64,000 nucleotides of DNA, from positions 52,189,001-52,253,000 of the forward strand of contig NC_080400.1 in NCBI RefSeq assembly GCF_030265065.1, given 5' to 3'. The notes under the pieces were generated by a model, which saw nothing but the letters and a program-made list of their open reading frames with translations, was not told the DNA's origin and made no database searches. The translations under genes were made by a program, and so were the position numbers. This stretch comes from Corythoichthys intestinalis. Lineage: Eukaryota; Chordata; Actinopteri; Syngnathiformes; Syngnathidae. The stretch's first letter is position 1. Each line of letters begins with the position of its first letter. Positions 1 to 11,741 of this stretch are shown here, piece after piece.

Positions 1-1117
1 TTATTTTTAAATTGTTTTTTATTGCAATTATTAAACATTAGTTCATAAGTAATTTATTGAAAACCCGAGGCAACACTCACTCACATGACACTCATGAGCA
101 AAAAAATTGGGTGTGCTATCTTTGAAAAAACAGCTCGATGTATTTATTATCTATTTTTGAGGGACTTTTTTTTTTTTTTTTTTTTAAATCTCCAAATTGT
201 TCAGATTTAGCATTTTGAAAGGTTTATGTGTTAAGTGTTGGATTATACACAAACTGTCTTTTGATCATGAGTAAAAAATAAAAAGTTTGGTACTGGCATT
301 TTATTACTATACCGTGGATGTAAAAAGTCGTCGCATTCCCGATCAAATGTATTTGTTAATTAAAAAGTAAAACAAATCATTTAAAAGTTTCCACGTTTCA
401 TGTGTCCTATAACCTGCAAACTCAATTAAGAGTAAAAAGCATCCGAGACGTAAAGACAGACCTGCAACCATATAAGCTGCCTCTAAATAATTCCAAATAA
501 ATTTCCTTCATTTTAAGAGAATTTTTACTGGAATTTCTTTTACCTCTGTGGAAGCTTGAATATTATGTGCTTGTACTGCCATTCAATGTAAACTGTTCAT
601 AATTTCCTCCATCTTGTCTGAGGCCAGTGCTTCTCAATTGTTTTCTGTTACGCCCTCCCCCCGGAAGACGTAAGTGTTTCGCGCCCCCCAACTCTCTGCA
701 ACAACTGTAAATAGTACCATTTGTTCATAATTTTTTCATTATTATAAGTACACCTCTGCTTATTGTTTTGTCCTTTTAATGTTAAAGAGAAAAAGGTAAT
801 ATCGATAAATTTATATAATCGTATCATTAAATAATAATAATATAATTAAAATAAATCAAGTATAACTGTATTAACATTGTTTTGTATGTAACAGAAAAGG
901 CCTAAAGTGCCTATGACAGCATGTTTATATCATATTTCATGCGGTATTTTATGCTCCTGAATGAAATGGACCACTTAGATGTGTGTGGACGTGATCGATT
1001 TGTTAATTCAATTTTTTGAATCCCGCACCATGAAAATGAGTGACTTCCTGGATTGAGGAAGAATGCGAATGTGACGTCAGCCGGGTCACCATCTCACAAT
1101 ACAGCCATTACTATATA
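1..1117 (+). repeat. 3' flank of an upstream CXADR-like array unit (copy 0)
   Basis: This stretch is closely similar to 8190-9310, the 3' flank of copy 1, in the same orientation. It keeps the same landmarks: a poly-T run, the block near 600-700 beginning GGCCAGTGCTTCTC, and a terminal block with a CRE-like TGACGTCA near 1073. The gene it belongs to would therefore lie just left of the window. No coding sequence is seen in it. Confidence 0.8.
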
Positions 1118-2480
<1,363 letters not shown>

Positions 2481-2589
2481 AGGTAAGTAAGTTCATCCCG
2501 TGCCCCAACAAAGACATTATTGTGGTTGAGGGCCATGAACATAAATAATACTTGACTTTCAGTGTTTGTAAGGAATTCAGCATCCACTA

Positions 2590-3204
2590 ATGAAAGTGCT
2601 ATTATTGTCTATTCATGGGTGCTCTCTCTGGGCTGATAGGCTATTAGTGCCATCAGAAGTAAATTTGAAATGCTTAACTAGAAAACGTATTTTCTGATTA
2701 AACAAATATCAGCCTATATGCATGCGACAAACAGGTAATAGACTCCTAGGATCTTAAATTTTTAATTTTGTGCACAATTGTTTTGTGTTTTTTGAAAATG
2801 ACATTGATAATCTTGAACATTTGTTTTTTCAGTCTGATATAGTGCAATTGTACAGGAGGGATATGCGGAGCTGGTTTCAGTCCAAACAAATTGATCTTTC
2901 AAAGTGGACAGTGGATTCAATGAAGTTTGAAATGTTTGGCACAAATAAATATTTGTTTATGTGATCAATGTGATTTGTAATACTTGTTTTTTTTCTTCAC
3001 AAATGCAGATACTTTCAAAGAAAATCTTGTTTTGAACATCGGATGAATGAGTTTCTTCTTGGGTATAGGTCTCTGAAGCTGTTTAATAAGAAAAAAATCC
3101 CTTGATTTGGAGTCAGATTGAGAGATTTGACATTTCTTTGAAAAGCCCCGTGATCGTAAGAGAGTGGGTGCGTAGGTGTATGTGTGTGTTGGGGTGGCTG
3201 AATG
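2590..3204 (+). mobile_element. LINE (L1/Tx1-like) 3'-end fragment
   Basis: The plus-strand translation of 2770-2964 contains DNLEHLFFQSDIVQLYRRDM, which resembles the end of L1/Tx1-type ORF2, where a cysteine-rich stretch is followed by a xLEHLFFxC motif. Downstream, near 3040, the reading HRMNEFLLGYRSLKLFNKKK looks like the last residues of such an ORF. The fragment is 5'-truncated. An inverted copy is found at 28870-29482, and both sit beside a CXADR-like unit, so they were duplicated together rather than inserted twice. Confidence 0.6.
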
Positions 3205-5203
3205 TAGTGTTGTATCGGTCGCGAACGATTCGTTCTTTTTGAACGAATTGTTTTGGTGAACGAGACCGAACTAATCATCATCTGCACTGATTCGTTCTAT
3301 GAAGGTGGTGCTTGTTCGCTGCATGGGAGGGCGTTGAGCAAGCGGCAGCGTCTTCTGACATCGCACACGACCAATCAGACGCCAGCCTCATCGCGGGCAG
3401 GGGGAGGGAGCGGAAACAGAATCAGGGCGTTTGTCACTCACGTCCACGTGTGGCCAATAAGCAGCCAGCGTGCAGGCAGGGGGGCAAGACTGAGTTTTGT
3501 CACTTCCCGTTCAGTGACTCGGTCCTCCGGTTCCTGACCTAGCTTGCTGCTAACTTGATTTTCCAGTAATGACTATGCGGTGAACGAATCAGAAAATGAA
3601 AGGAAATGACTTTGTCACATATTTGTTAACGTGGAGCCTATCAAATGCTGCTCAAACAGACAAAAACACCACACAAATCTAGCGAGCATTGTTTAGAGTA
3701 GTACTTTTCTAAACAAACTCGTGACTGCCTATGACGACATACTATCAAATTTACAGTAATTTAAAACACGGGTAGCTACGAGGCAAGCAAAAGCTGAGCT
3801 GCGGTCGCGTGACGGCAGTGAAGCGGGCAGAGAACTGTCACTATATGGAGGCTTCATGGCAGCGATATTTACCTCATATGTGCACAGAAAAAAAATATTT
3901 AGTATGATCACCATAATACTGATTTGCAATGAAACTGTATATACATGTCAATTTTGTCCCGAGTGTTTTTTTTTTCTTTCGTGTCAGGTGTTGGTTGGTT
4001 TGACAAATTATGTCAATCCGTCCATCATGTGCTACTCAAGCGCCCAAAACAACGCACGCAGACACGGGAGATGTCGCAATATGTCTACATTTTTCTTAAC
4101 AGACTAATGAGAGTAGAAAGGCGACATCGTAAAGAGCTAACAATTATTTCTCGTCAGCATTTGACGATCTGAGATGCGGGGACGACAGGGGAGCTGACCG
4201 GATTATTTTATTTATTAATACCAGTGCAAAAAAACAATATGATCACCATAATACTGATTTGCAATGAAACTGTATATACATGTAATTTTTTTCCGGGTGT
4301 TTTTTTTTTTTTTTTCGTGTCAGGTGTTGGTTGGTTTGACAAATTATGTCAATCCGTCCATCATGTGCTACTCAAGCGCCCAAAAACAAAGCACGCGGAC
4401 ACAGGAGATGTCGCAATATGTCTACATTTTTCTTAACAGACTAATGAGAGTAGAAAGGCGACATCGTAAAGAGCAAACAATTATTTCTCGTCAGCATTTG
4501 ACGATCTGAGATGCGGGGACGACAGGGGAGCTGACCGGATTATTTTATTTATTAATACCAGTGCAAAAATTCAACACGATCATCTTAATACAAAAAAAAC
4601 AAAAATACAACAGAGCGAGATGTAAATATGATGTGTTGGTCGTTCCATATTCAGAAATTAAACTTACGATGTATTTTTATTTTCGTGACAGCAAACATGC
4701 TGTATATGTGATTGTATGTGTGATCAAGAACCTGCTAAAGAAAGTCCGTGCGCCCCCGCCCCCTACTCCCCTCACAAAAGGAAAATGTTTAACCGTGTCC
4801 TAAATCGAAATGCAAGCACGAACCATGACTTTGAGCCCATAGAACTAGGACAGACGACGCGGAAGTTCTCCCTCGCTTTTGCAGCAGCAGGAGGGAGACG
4901 AGGCTGTCTGTGAAAGCAGAATGATACCGCCTGTCACTCATTTCTGAAACTACGACGAGTGGTCAATGTGGAAGAGAGGGAGGGACCAAGCAATGTCACT
5001 TCCCGTTCAGTTATACCGCGAAGCGGTCTTTGGTGATTCGTTCGGCAACGTCACTTCCCGTTCAGTAACCGAACGATTCGTTTGGGCGGGGAGGGAGATG
5101 AGGGGGGCGAACGATTCGTTGAACGATTTGTTTGAACGAATCTTTTTACTGAACGAACCGGAATGGATTCGTTTACTCAAGTGAACGACAAATCTCGTCA
5201 CTA
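3205..5203. mobile_element. Non-autonomous hAT-like element, 2.0 kb
   Basis: The 8-bp duplication GCTGAATG stands at 3197-3204 and again at 5204-5211. The element begins TAGTG and ends CACTA. Both subterminal regions are crowded with copies of the motif GAACGATTCG/CGAATCGTTC, as expected for transposase binding sites. No transposase is readable inside. The 8-bp duplication and TAGTG end place it with hAT elements. Open frames near 3250-3540 look random. Confidence 0.75.
3904..4573. repeat. Two tandem copies of a 335-bp unit inside the hAT element
   Basis: The block starting ATGATCACCATAATACTG at 3904 recurs at 4239, and the two copies are nearly identical up to the shared end near GACCGGATTATTTTATTTAT. 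A third, diverged start follows near 4573 (ACGATCATCTTAATAC). Confidence 0.9.
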
Positions 5204-5733
5204 GCTGAATGCAAACATAAAAATATTTCGCTAGTAAAATTTTGAGTTTGTTATGTCGCCCTCTTTTGGTTAAATTAGACCATGACCATGCAACTGCTTA
5301 AAAAATATACATACTGATTGTCATAGATATAGAATTCAAAAGTACGACATTGTGAAAAGTAATGGCTATAATACAAATAACTTTGACTTGAAGTTTTCAT
5401 GCGATCACATTGTGCATTCTGTCATGTTTCTTCTAAGCGTTTTTGTTTGTCTGTTGGAGGTGTGTGTGGTGTAAACAGGAAAACTCATGGCCCTGATGTC
5501 TATACTAGGACAGATAATTTTCTCCAGGGTATTTTGCGACTAATTTTTGATACCTGTCCACACTTCAAGTTTAAGGTGCGTTTAATTACACTTTTAAGGC
5601 CATTATCCGTCCTAGTGTCGACATTTAGAGCACGTGTAAACCGGAAAACGCGAGCACAAGTGCGGAAATAAAGCGGAAGTTGCGGTACACGAAGCCGTCT
5701 GTCATGGCGGCGGAGGCGTGTCAACAAATAGTG

Positions 5734-5797
5734 TGACGTCACGATGACAGGCCCCTTTCAACTCTTTGATGCTTTGATCTTCTCTTCCCGATATAAG
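5734..5797 (+). promoter_or_regulatory. CRE and TATA-like promoter of copy 1
   Basis: A full palindromic cAMP response element, TGACGTCA, lies at 5734-5741 and a TATA-like GATATAAG at 5790-5797. The same pair is kept at the same spacing before copies 2, 3 and 4, which supports a promoter role. Transcription would start near 5820. Confidence 0.6.
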
Positions 5798-6155
5798 TGT
5801 TTTTTTCGTTATGAATTTCTACACCAAATGCCAAAGAAGCAGACAAGTCGTTGGTGTGCATCTTCTTTCCTAAAGATAAGCAAGTAAGAAAACCTATTTA
5901 CTTGTTTTGAGAGACATTGGAATTGTGTTTTGTATTGATCATGTTTCCACATAAGCTGAATAGTGCAGTGTTAACTTTTTTTCTTTTAATTTCATTTGAT
6001 AGTCTAAGCATAGATGACTGATAACTTTCATACTTGTAATCATGCAAAAAAACATGTTATTGATGGCAGTGTTTATGTGTTTTCCATTTATTTTAACACT
6101 TGGGGAAAAAAATTGCTGGCCTCAATTGTATAGTTTTTATTTAAAGTGTAAACAT

Positions 6156-6521
6156 TCATTCATTCATTCATTTTCCATGCCGCTTATTCCTCACGAGGGT
6201 CGCGGAGGTGCTGGAGCCTATCCCAGCTAACTTCGAGCAGTAGGCAGGGGACACCCTGAATTGGTTGCCAGCCAATCGCAGGGCACAAGGAGACACACAA
6301 CCATTCACGCACACACTCACACCTATGGACAATTTAGAGTGTTCAATCAGCCTACCATGCATGTTTTTGGGATGTGGGAGGAAACCGGAGTTCCCGGAGG
6401 AAACCCACGCAGGCACGGGGAGAACATGCAAACTCCACACAGGAAGGCCGAAGCCCGGGATTGAACCCTTGAGCTCAGAACTGTGAGGCAGACGTTCTAA
6501 CCACTCAGCCACCGTGCCGCC
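6156..6521 (-). mobile_element. tRNA-derived SINE in the copy 1 intron
   Basis: Read on the minus strand, the head (6521 inward) carries pol III box A (TGGCTGAGTGGTTAG) and box B (GGTTCAATCCC), and the element ends in an (AATG)n tail at about 6156-6175. It is flanked by a 14-bp target duplication, 6142-6155 and 6522-6535, with one mismatch. The same intron position is empty in copy 3 (about 14440) and copy 4 (about 32687), so it inserted after those copies split. Confidence 0.9.
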
Positions 6522-6818
6522 TAAAGTGTGAACATGAATGATTGAAAACATTTAAACTTGTATCGAGGTAAAATACATTTAACTGATGTCAGTGTTATAC
6601 TGTTTTCCATTGTTTTTTTACATTTATAATGAAAACATGATTGCTGATGTCTATGCTTTATAGTGAGAGAAAAAAATCCTAAAATACATTTGAATAATTC
6701 CAGTATGTTTTTTTCTTTTACTTGCAGGTGTATACATGGTGATGATGTGGCACTTCCTTTGGCCTTCTGTCCTCCTGGGAGTGTCTCTCAACATTTGTCC
6801 AGCATGCCCTCTGGAAAT

Positions 6819-6876
6819 CCAGAAGGAAATGAACCACTACTACGTTTCCAGAAGGAAATGAACCACTACTACGTTG
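6819..6876 (+). repeat. 29-bp tandem duplication that breaks copy 1
   Basis: The unit CCAGAAGGAAATGAACCACT... (29 bp) is present at 6819-6847 and 6848-6876 and differs only in its last base. Copies 2, 3 and 4 have it once. Because 29 is not a multiple of three, the signal peptide is separated from the Ig frame. Confidence 0.95.
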
Positions 6877-7741
6877 CCAGGGGGTCAAGTGTCCAGCTAC
6901 CCTGTGCGTACACTCACACCGTGGACTCTCAGCAGTACACGGAGGTCTTGTGGAGTATCGAGTCTGCAGACCGAGAGGAGCAACCCATCATTTGGTTTAC
7001 TGGCGGCCGCTTGTATTCCGATTTGTACAAACCAATGGAGGGGAGGGTGCACTTCACATCAGCCGATCCCCAAAATGGAGACGCGTCTATCATTATCAAA
7101 GATGTACGTCTGTCAGACAAGGAGATGTACCGCTGTCTGGTGAAGAAGTTACCAGAACTGGACAAGAAGATCTTAGACCTGACAGTCATAGAGGCACCCA
7201 GTCAGCCTTTGTGCAGTGTGGATAAAGACAACAGTATGACGCTGAAATGCAGCTCTCTGCAAGGCACCCCACCTTTGCATTACATCTGGTCCAAGACCAC
7301 TGGAAATAAGGTCCTGCCTACACAGGCCATTGTTGACCCCACAGGAGCCACCTTGCATTTCAACATCACCGAGCGGCAGTGTGGAAGCTATCGCTGCACG
7401 GTGGAAAGTATGGTGGGCACCAAACACTGTGACCTTCACCTGGACTGTTCGCTGCCCCAGGACAACAATGTGAGCAGTCCACGATTGCTAACAACCACTG
7501 CAGTCGCTGCAATCGTTGTCACTATCACCACACTCTTCATTGTCACAGTTGTCCTTGCCGTATTCCTCTACCGCAAACGAAAAGAGCAACACCAGGACAT
7601 TGAAATGGAAAAATAATTCGATGTTGTTCATTTGTTAATGTTTGATAACAAATTGTTGACATTTTTTGTTATGTTAAATCTTTTACCGCAATGGCATTTT
7701 GATTTTTATCTCACTTTAATCTCACTTTTGAATCTATTAAA

Positions 7742-9310
7742 CAAGTTCTATGTTATTTCTAGTATGTCGGTTGTGTTTTTTTAAATACATATATAAATGT
7801 AGAAATTGACAGAAAACTGAAAGGTTACACTTGGGGGGAAAAAAAGCACATTTTGTAAAGTAAAACATCAACTTTATTTCAACACCTAATGGAAAACTGA
7901 TCTGGACTGATCATGAGTTAATGTAAAATGAATAAATACGTAAAAAAATTAATAAAACTCGGTAGCAGTAGAAATTATGGAGGGGTCCACCTTCAAATAA
8001 AGAATATTTACAAACAAACGCTGTAGTAAACTATAAAGACAGATGATACAACACTACTTCAAGCTTATATTCCTCCTAATATTAGAAAAATTAGTTAAAT
8101 TAATAAAATCAAATCTTGACTTTAATAATATGTGCGCTACACTGCCCCTAACAGGCCAGACTCCCACACAGCAGCAAATCAGTAGTTATTTTTTAATTGT
8201 TTTATAATGTTATAATTAAACATTAGTTTCATAAGTAATTTATTGAAAACCTCAGGCAACACTCACTCACATGACACTGATGAGCAAAAAAACTGGGTGG
8301 GCTATCTTTGAAAAAACAGCTCGATGTATTTATTATCTTTTTTTGAGGGACTTTTTTTTTTTTTTTTTTTTTTTAATCTCCAAATTGTTCAGATTTAGCG
8401 ATTTGAAAGGTTTATGTGTTAAGTGTTGGATTATACATAAACTGTCTTTTGACCGAACATGAGTAAGAAATAAAAAGTTTGGCATTTTATTATTATACCG
8501 CGGATATAAAAAGTCGTCGCATTCCCGATCAAATGTTTTTGTTAAGTAAAAACTAAAATAAATTATTTAAAAGTTTCCACGTTTAATGTGTCCTATAACC
8601 TGCAAACTCAACTAAGAATAAAAAGCATCCTAGATGTACAGACAGACCTGCAACCATATACCTGTAAGCTGCCTCTGAATAATTCCAAATAAATTTCCGT
8701 AATTTTAAGAGAATTTTTACTGGAATTTCTTTTACCTCTGTGGAAGCATGAATATTGTGTGCTAGTACTGCCATTCAATGTAAACTGTTCATAATTTCCT
8801 CCATCTTGTCTTAGGCCAGTGCTTCTCCATTATTTTCTATTAAATGTTAAAATGTAAATGTTTCGCGCCCCCCCCAACTCTCTGCAACAACTGTAAATAG
8901 TATCATTTGTTCATAATTTTTTTATTATTATAAGTACACCTCTGTTTAATGTTTTTTCCTTTTAATGTTAAAGAGAAAAAGGTAATATCGATAAACTTAT
9001 GTAATCGTATCATTAAATAATAATAATATAATTAAAATAAATAAAGTATAACTTTATTAACATTGTTTTGTATGTAACAGAAAAGGCCTAAAGTGCCTAT
9101 GACAGCAAAAAGCATGTTTATATCATATTTCGCGCTGTATTTTATGCTCCTGAATGAAATGGACCACTTGGATGTGTGTGGACGCGATTGATTTGTTTAT
9201 TCCATTTTTGGAATCCCGCGCCATGAAAACGAGTGACTTCCTGGATTGAGGAAGAATGCGAATGTGACGTCAGCCGGGTCACCATCTCACAATACAGCCA
9301 TTGCTATATA
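7742..9310 (+). repeat. 3' flank of copy 1 (array unit spacer)
   Basis: This spacer is shared with 1-1117, 11742-13745, 15547-16511 and, inverted, 29614-31478. It holds no recognised gene. The last 190 bases (about 9120-9310) also resemble 17870-17985 in inverted orientation, near a broken LTR element, so part of the spacer is itself repeat-derived. Confidence 0.8.
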
Positions 9311-9389
9311 CAGTGCTGGCCAAAAGTATTGGCACCCATGCAATTCTTTCAGATAATGCTCAATTTCTCCCAGAAAATGATTGCAATTA

Positions 9390-10251
9390 CCGTAATTTCT
9401 GGACTATAAGGTGCACCTGACTATAAGCCGCCAGCCACCAAATTTGACATGAAAACGGCATTTATTCATAGATGAGCCGCACTGGACTATAAACCGCAGT
9501 TGTCCTCATTGTATCATGGGATATTTACACCAAAAGATATTAACTGGTAACACTTCATTTGACAATGGCATCATAAGACTGTCATGAAACCAAATGAACC
9601 ACCATTAAGCTTTGAACCAATTTGGTGCAAAGCCTTATTGTTTTAAAAATTCTCATTTGGCTATCACTGCTCCCTTGGGGGAAACAGTCAACCTCTGCTG
9701 CCACCTGCTGTCAACACTGTTGTCATCCAACATTCCTCCTAGCATGCATTGCGGCGCTACGGATGTAAAAACAATCAAAATTCATGTGCTGTGCTAATTA
9801 TTTCTGCAGTTACTGTTCCAGTTGTTTCCTAAATTGCTAGTTACGGTATTTGGTAACATTTTCTTGGATAGTGGTGTCATAATACTGTCATAATTACATG
9901 ACACTGTCATAGGCATTATTGAATGTTTATAATAGATGTCGGTTAGTGTCATCCAGCAAATTATCTCACTTTTGAATGGACGTAAAAGATCTGAGCTGGA
10001 CATAAATGGAGTTAGTGACATAATATGCAACATGACACATTTTGACATCTGTCATAATAATTCAGTAATGCCCATGATAGTGTCGTTTCATTTCATAATT
10101 ATGACGTTCTTATGACAGTCTTATGATGCCGCTGTCAAACAAAGTGTTACCTATTAACCCAAATAAATCACCAAATATGCCCCACTGGACTATAAGCCGC
10201 AGGATTCAAAATGAGGGAAAAAAGTAGCGGCTTATAGTCCAAAAATTAGGG
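9390..10251. mobile_element. MITE with TA target duplication, itself carrying an insertion
   Basis: Terminal inverted repeats read CCGTAATTTCTGGACTATAAG at the left and, reversed, CCCTAATTTTTGGACTATAAG at the right. TA flanks both sides, and the undisturbed Tc1 at 1118 shows the empty TA site. Subterminal GACTATAAGCCGC motifs repeat inside both ends. A second element sits inside it at 9545-10151. Confidence 0.85.
9545..10151. mobile_element. Nested MITE, ends GGTAACACTT / AAGTGTTACC
   Basis: Inverted ends TGGTAACACTTCATTTGACA and GTCAAACAAAGTGTTACC frame 607 bp. TATTAAC flanks both sides (9538-9544 and 10152-10158), which gives a target duplication of about 7 bp. The superfamily is not clear from the ends alone. 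Confidence 0.7.
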
Positions 10252-10388
10252 TACAAATGTTTTGGTAGTAATATCTTCATTTATTTTGCTTGCAATTAAA
10301 AAACACAAACGAGACTGTGAAAAAAAATTAAATCATTATCAGTTGTATTGCAGATCATTTTGCCTACACTTATACAATACAAATAGCG

Positions 10389-10396
10389 TGACGTCA
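10389..10396 (+). promoter_or_regulatory. CRE of copy 2
   Basis: Palindromic TGACGTCA, in the same context as in copies 1 and 3. The TATA-like site downstream is weakened to GAAATAAG (about 10445-10452). Confidence 0.5.
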
Positions 10397-10464
10397 CGAT
10401 GACAGGTCCCTTTGAACTCTTTGATGCTTTGATCTTCTCGTTCCGAAATAAGTTGTTTTTTCGT

Positions 10465-11733
10465 TATAAATTAGTACACCAAATGCCAAAGAAGCAGACA
10501 AGTGTTGCTGTCGTTGGTGTGCATCTTCCTTCCTAAAGTTAAGCAGGTAAGAAATCCTATTTCCTTTTTTGAGAGACATCAGAATGTAAACATGACTGAA
10601 AACATTTAAACTTGTAATGAGGCAAAATACATGTAACTGATGTTAGTGTTATTCTGTTTTCCATTGTTTTTTTACATTTGTAATGAAAAAATGGTTGCTG
10701 ATGTCTATGCTTTATAGTGACAGAAAAAAAACATAAAATACATTTGATTAATTCCAGTATGTTTTTGTCTTTTACTTGCAGGTGTATACAAGGCGATGAT
10801 GTGGCACCTCTTTTGACCATCTGTCCACCTGGGAGTGTTTTTCAACATTTGTCCAGCATGCCCTCTGGAAATCCAGAAGGCAATGAACCACTACTACGTC
10901 GCCAGGGGGTCACGTGTCCAGTTACCCTGTGCGTACACTCACACCGTGGACTCACTCGTGGAGCAATCCATCATTTGGTTTACTGGCGGCCGCTTGTATT
11001 CCGATTTGTACAAACCAATGGAGGGGAGGGTCCACTTCACATCAGCCGAATCCCAAAATGGAGACGCGTCTATCGTCATCAAAGATGTACGTCCGTCAGA
11101 CACGGAGATGTACCGCTGTCTGGTGAAGAAGTTACCAGAACTGGACAAGAAGATCTTAGACCTGACAGTCATAGTCAGGCCAGTCAGCCTCTGTGCAGTG
11201 TGGACAAAGAAGACAACAGTATGACGCTGAAATGCAGCTCTCTGCAAGGCACCCCACCTTTGCATTACATCTGGTCCAAGACCAGTGGAAATCAGGTCAT
11301 GCCTACACAGGCCATTGTCGACCTCACAGGAGCCACCATGCATTTCAACATCACCGAGCGGCAGTGTGGAAGCTATCGCTGCACGGTGGAAAGTATGGTG
11401 GGCACCAAACACTGTGACCTTCACCTGGACTGTTCGCTGCCCCTGGCCAACAATGTGAGCAGTCCACAATTGCTGACAACCACTGCAGTCGCTGCAATCG
11501 TTGTCACTATCACCACACTCTTCATTGTCACAGTTGTCCTTGCCGTATTCCTCTACCGCAAACGAAAAGAGCAATCCCAGGACACTGAAACAGAAAAATA
11601 ATTCGATGTTGTTCATTTGTTATTGTTCGATAAGTGATATCACAATTGTTGACATTGTTTGTTATGTTAAATCTTTTACCGCTATGGCATTTTGATTTAA
11701 ATCTCACTTTACTCATGTGTTGAGTCTATTAAA
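10465..11733 (+). pseudogene. CXADR-like Ig membrane protein, copy 2, broken
   Basis: Exon 1 ends at 10546 before GTAAGA. The intron is short (10547-10781), because an internal part present in copies 1 and 3 is missing. In exon 2 the first ATG is changed (ACAAGG). The next start (10796) runs only MMWHLF to a TGA at 10814. The V domain lost about 42 bp in frame, removing the strand-C tryptophan region between HTVDS and IIWFTGG. A frameshift near 11178 separates the V and C2 domains. From about 11190 to the stop at 11599-11601 the C2, transmembrane and tail parts stay open. ATTAAA at 11728-11733 is the likely poly(A) signal. This is the most damaged coding frame among the copies. Confidence 0.9.
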
Positions 11734-11741
11734 CAAGTTCT

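Larger units (their letters stand above)
5820..7741 (+). pseudogene. CXADR-like Ig membrane protein, copy 1, frameshifted
   Basis: Layout is as in intact copy 4: a non-coding exon 1 ending at 5883 before GTAAGA, an intron (5884-6727) and one large exon from 6728. The signal peptide starts at ATG 6736 (MVMMWHFLWPSVLLG). A 29-bp tandem duplication at 6819-6876 throws it out of frame, and it meets a stop a few codons later. The rest of the Ig frame is open to the stop at 7616: V domain (GRVHFTSADPQNGDAS), C2 domain with four cysteines, a transmembrane segment (IVVTITTLFIVTVVLAVFLY) and a short basic tail. A poly(A) signal ATTAAA is at 7736-7741. A protein could only come from another start, without a signal peptide. 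A recent loss is likely, since the body is well kept. Confidence 0.85.
9311..10340 (-). mobile_element. Tc1 remnant interrupted by a MITE
   Basis: The first 79 bases match the left end of the Tc1 copy at 1118 (CAGTGCTGGCCAAAAGTATT). A MITE follows (9390-10251), and then the continuation of the Tc1 left end (about 10254-10340). The transposase part is deleted and the sequence passes directly into the upstream region of copy 2. Confidence 0.85.

Noticed and set aside
3253-3542. Small genes in the hAT-like element
   Set aside because: Overlapping frames of low complexity inside a non-autonomous element, with no recognisable domain.
6440-6521. A tRNA gene
   Set aside because: Box A and B belong to a SINE head with its own tail and target duplication, not to a free tRNA.
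6663-6800. A 317-codon frame through copy 1 starting upstream of the exon
   Set aside because: It begins with GTG in the intron and reads the signal-peptide region in the wrong frame; the splice acceptor at 6727 lies inside it.
10939-11616. 225-codon minus-strand frame over copy 2
   Set aside because: Antisense shadow of the Ig exon; the same shadow appears over the other copies and has no family signal.
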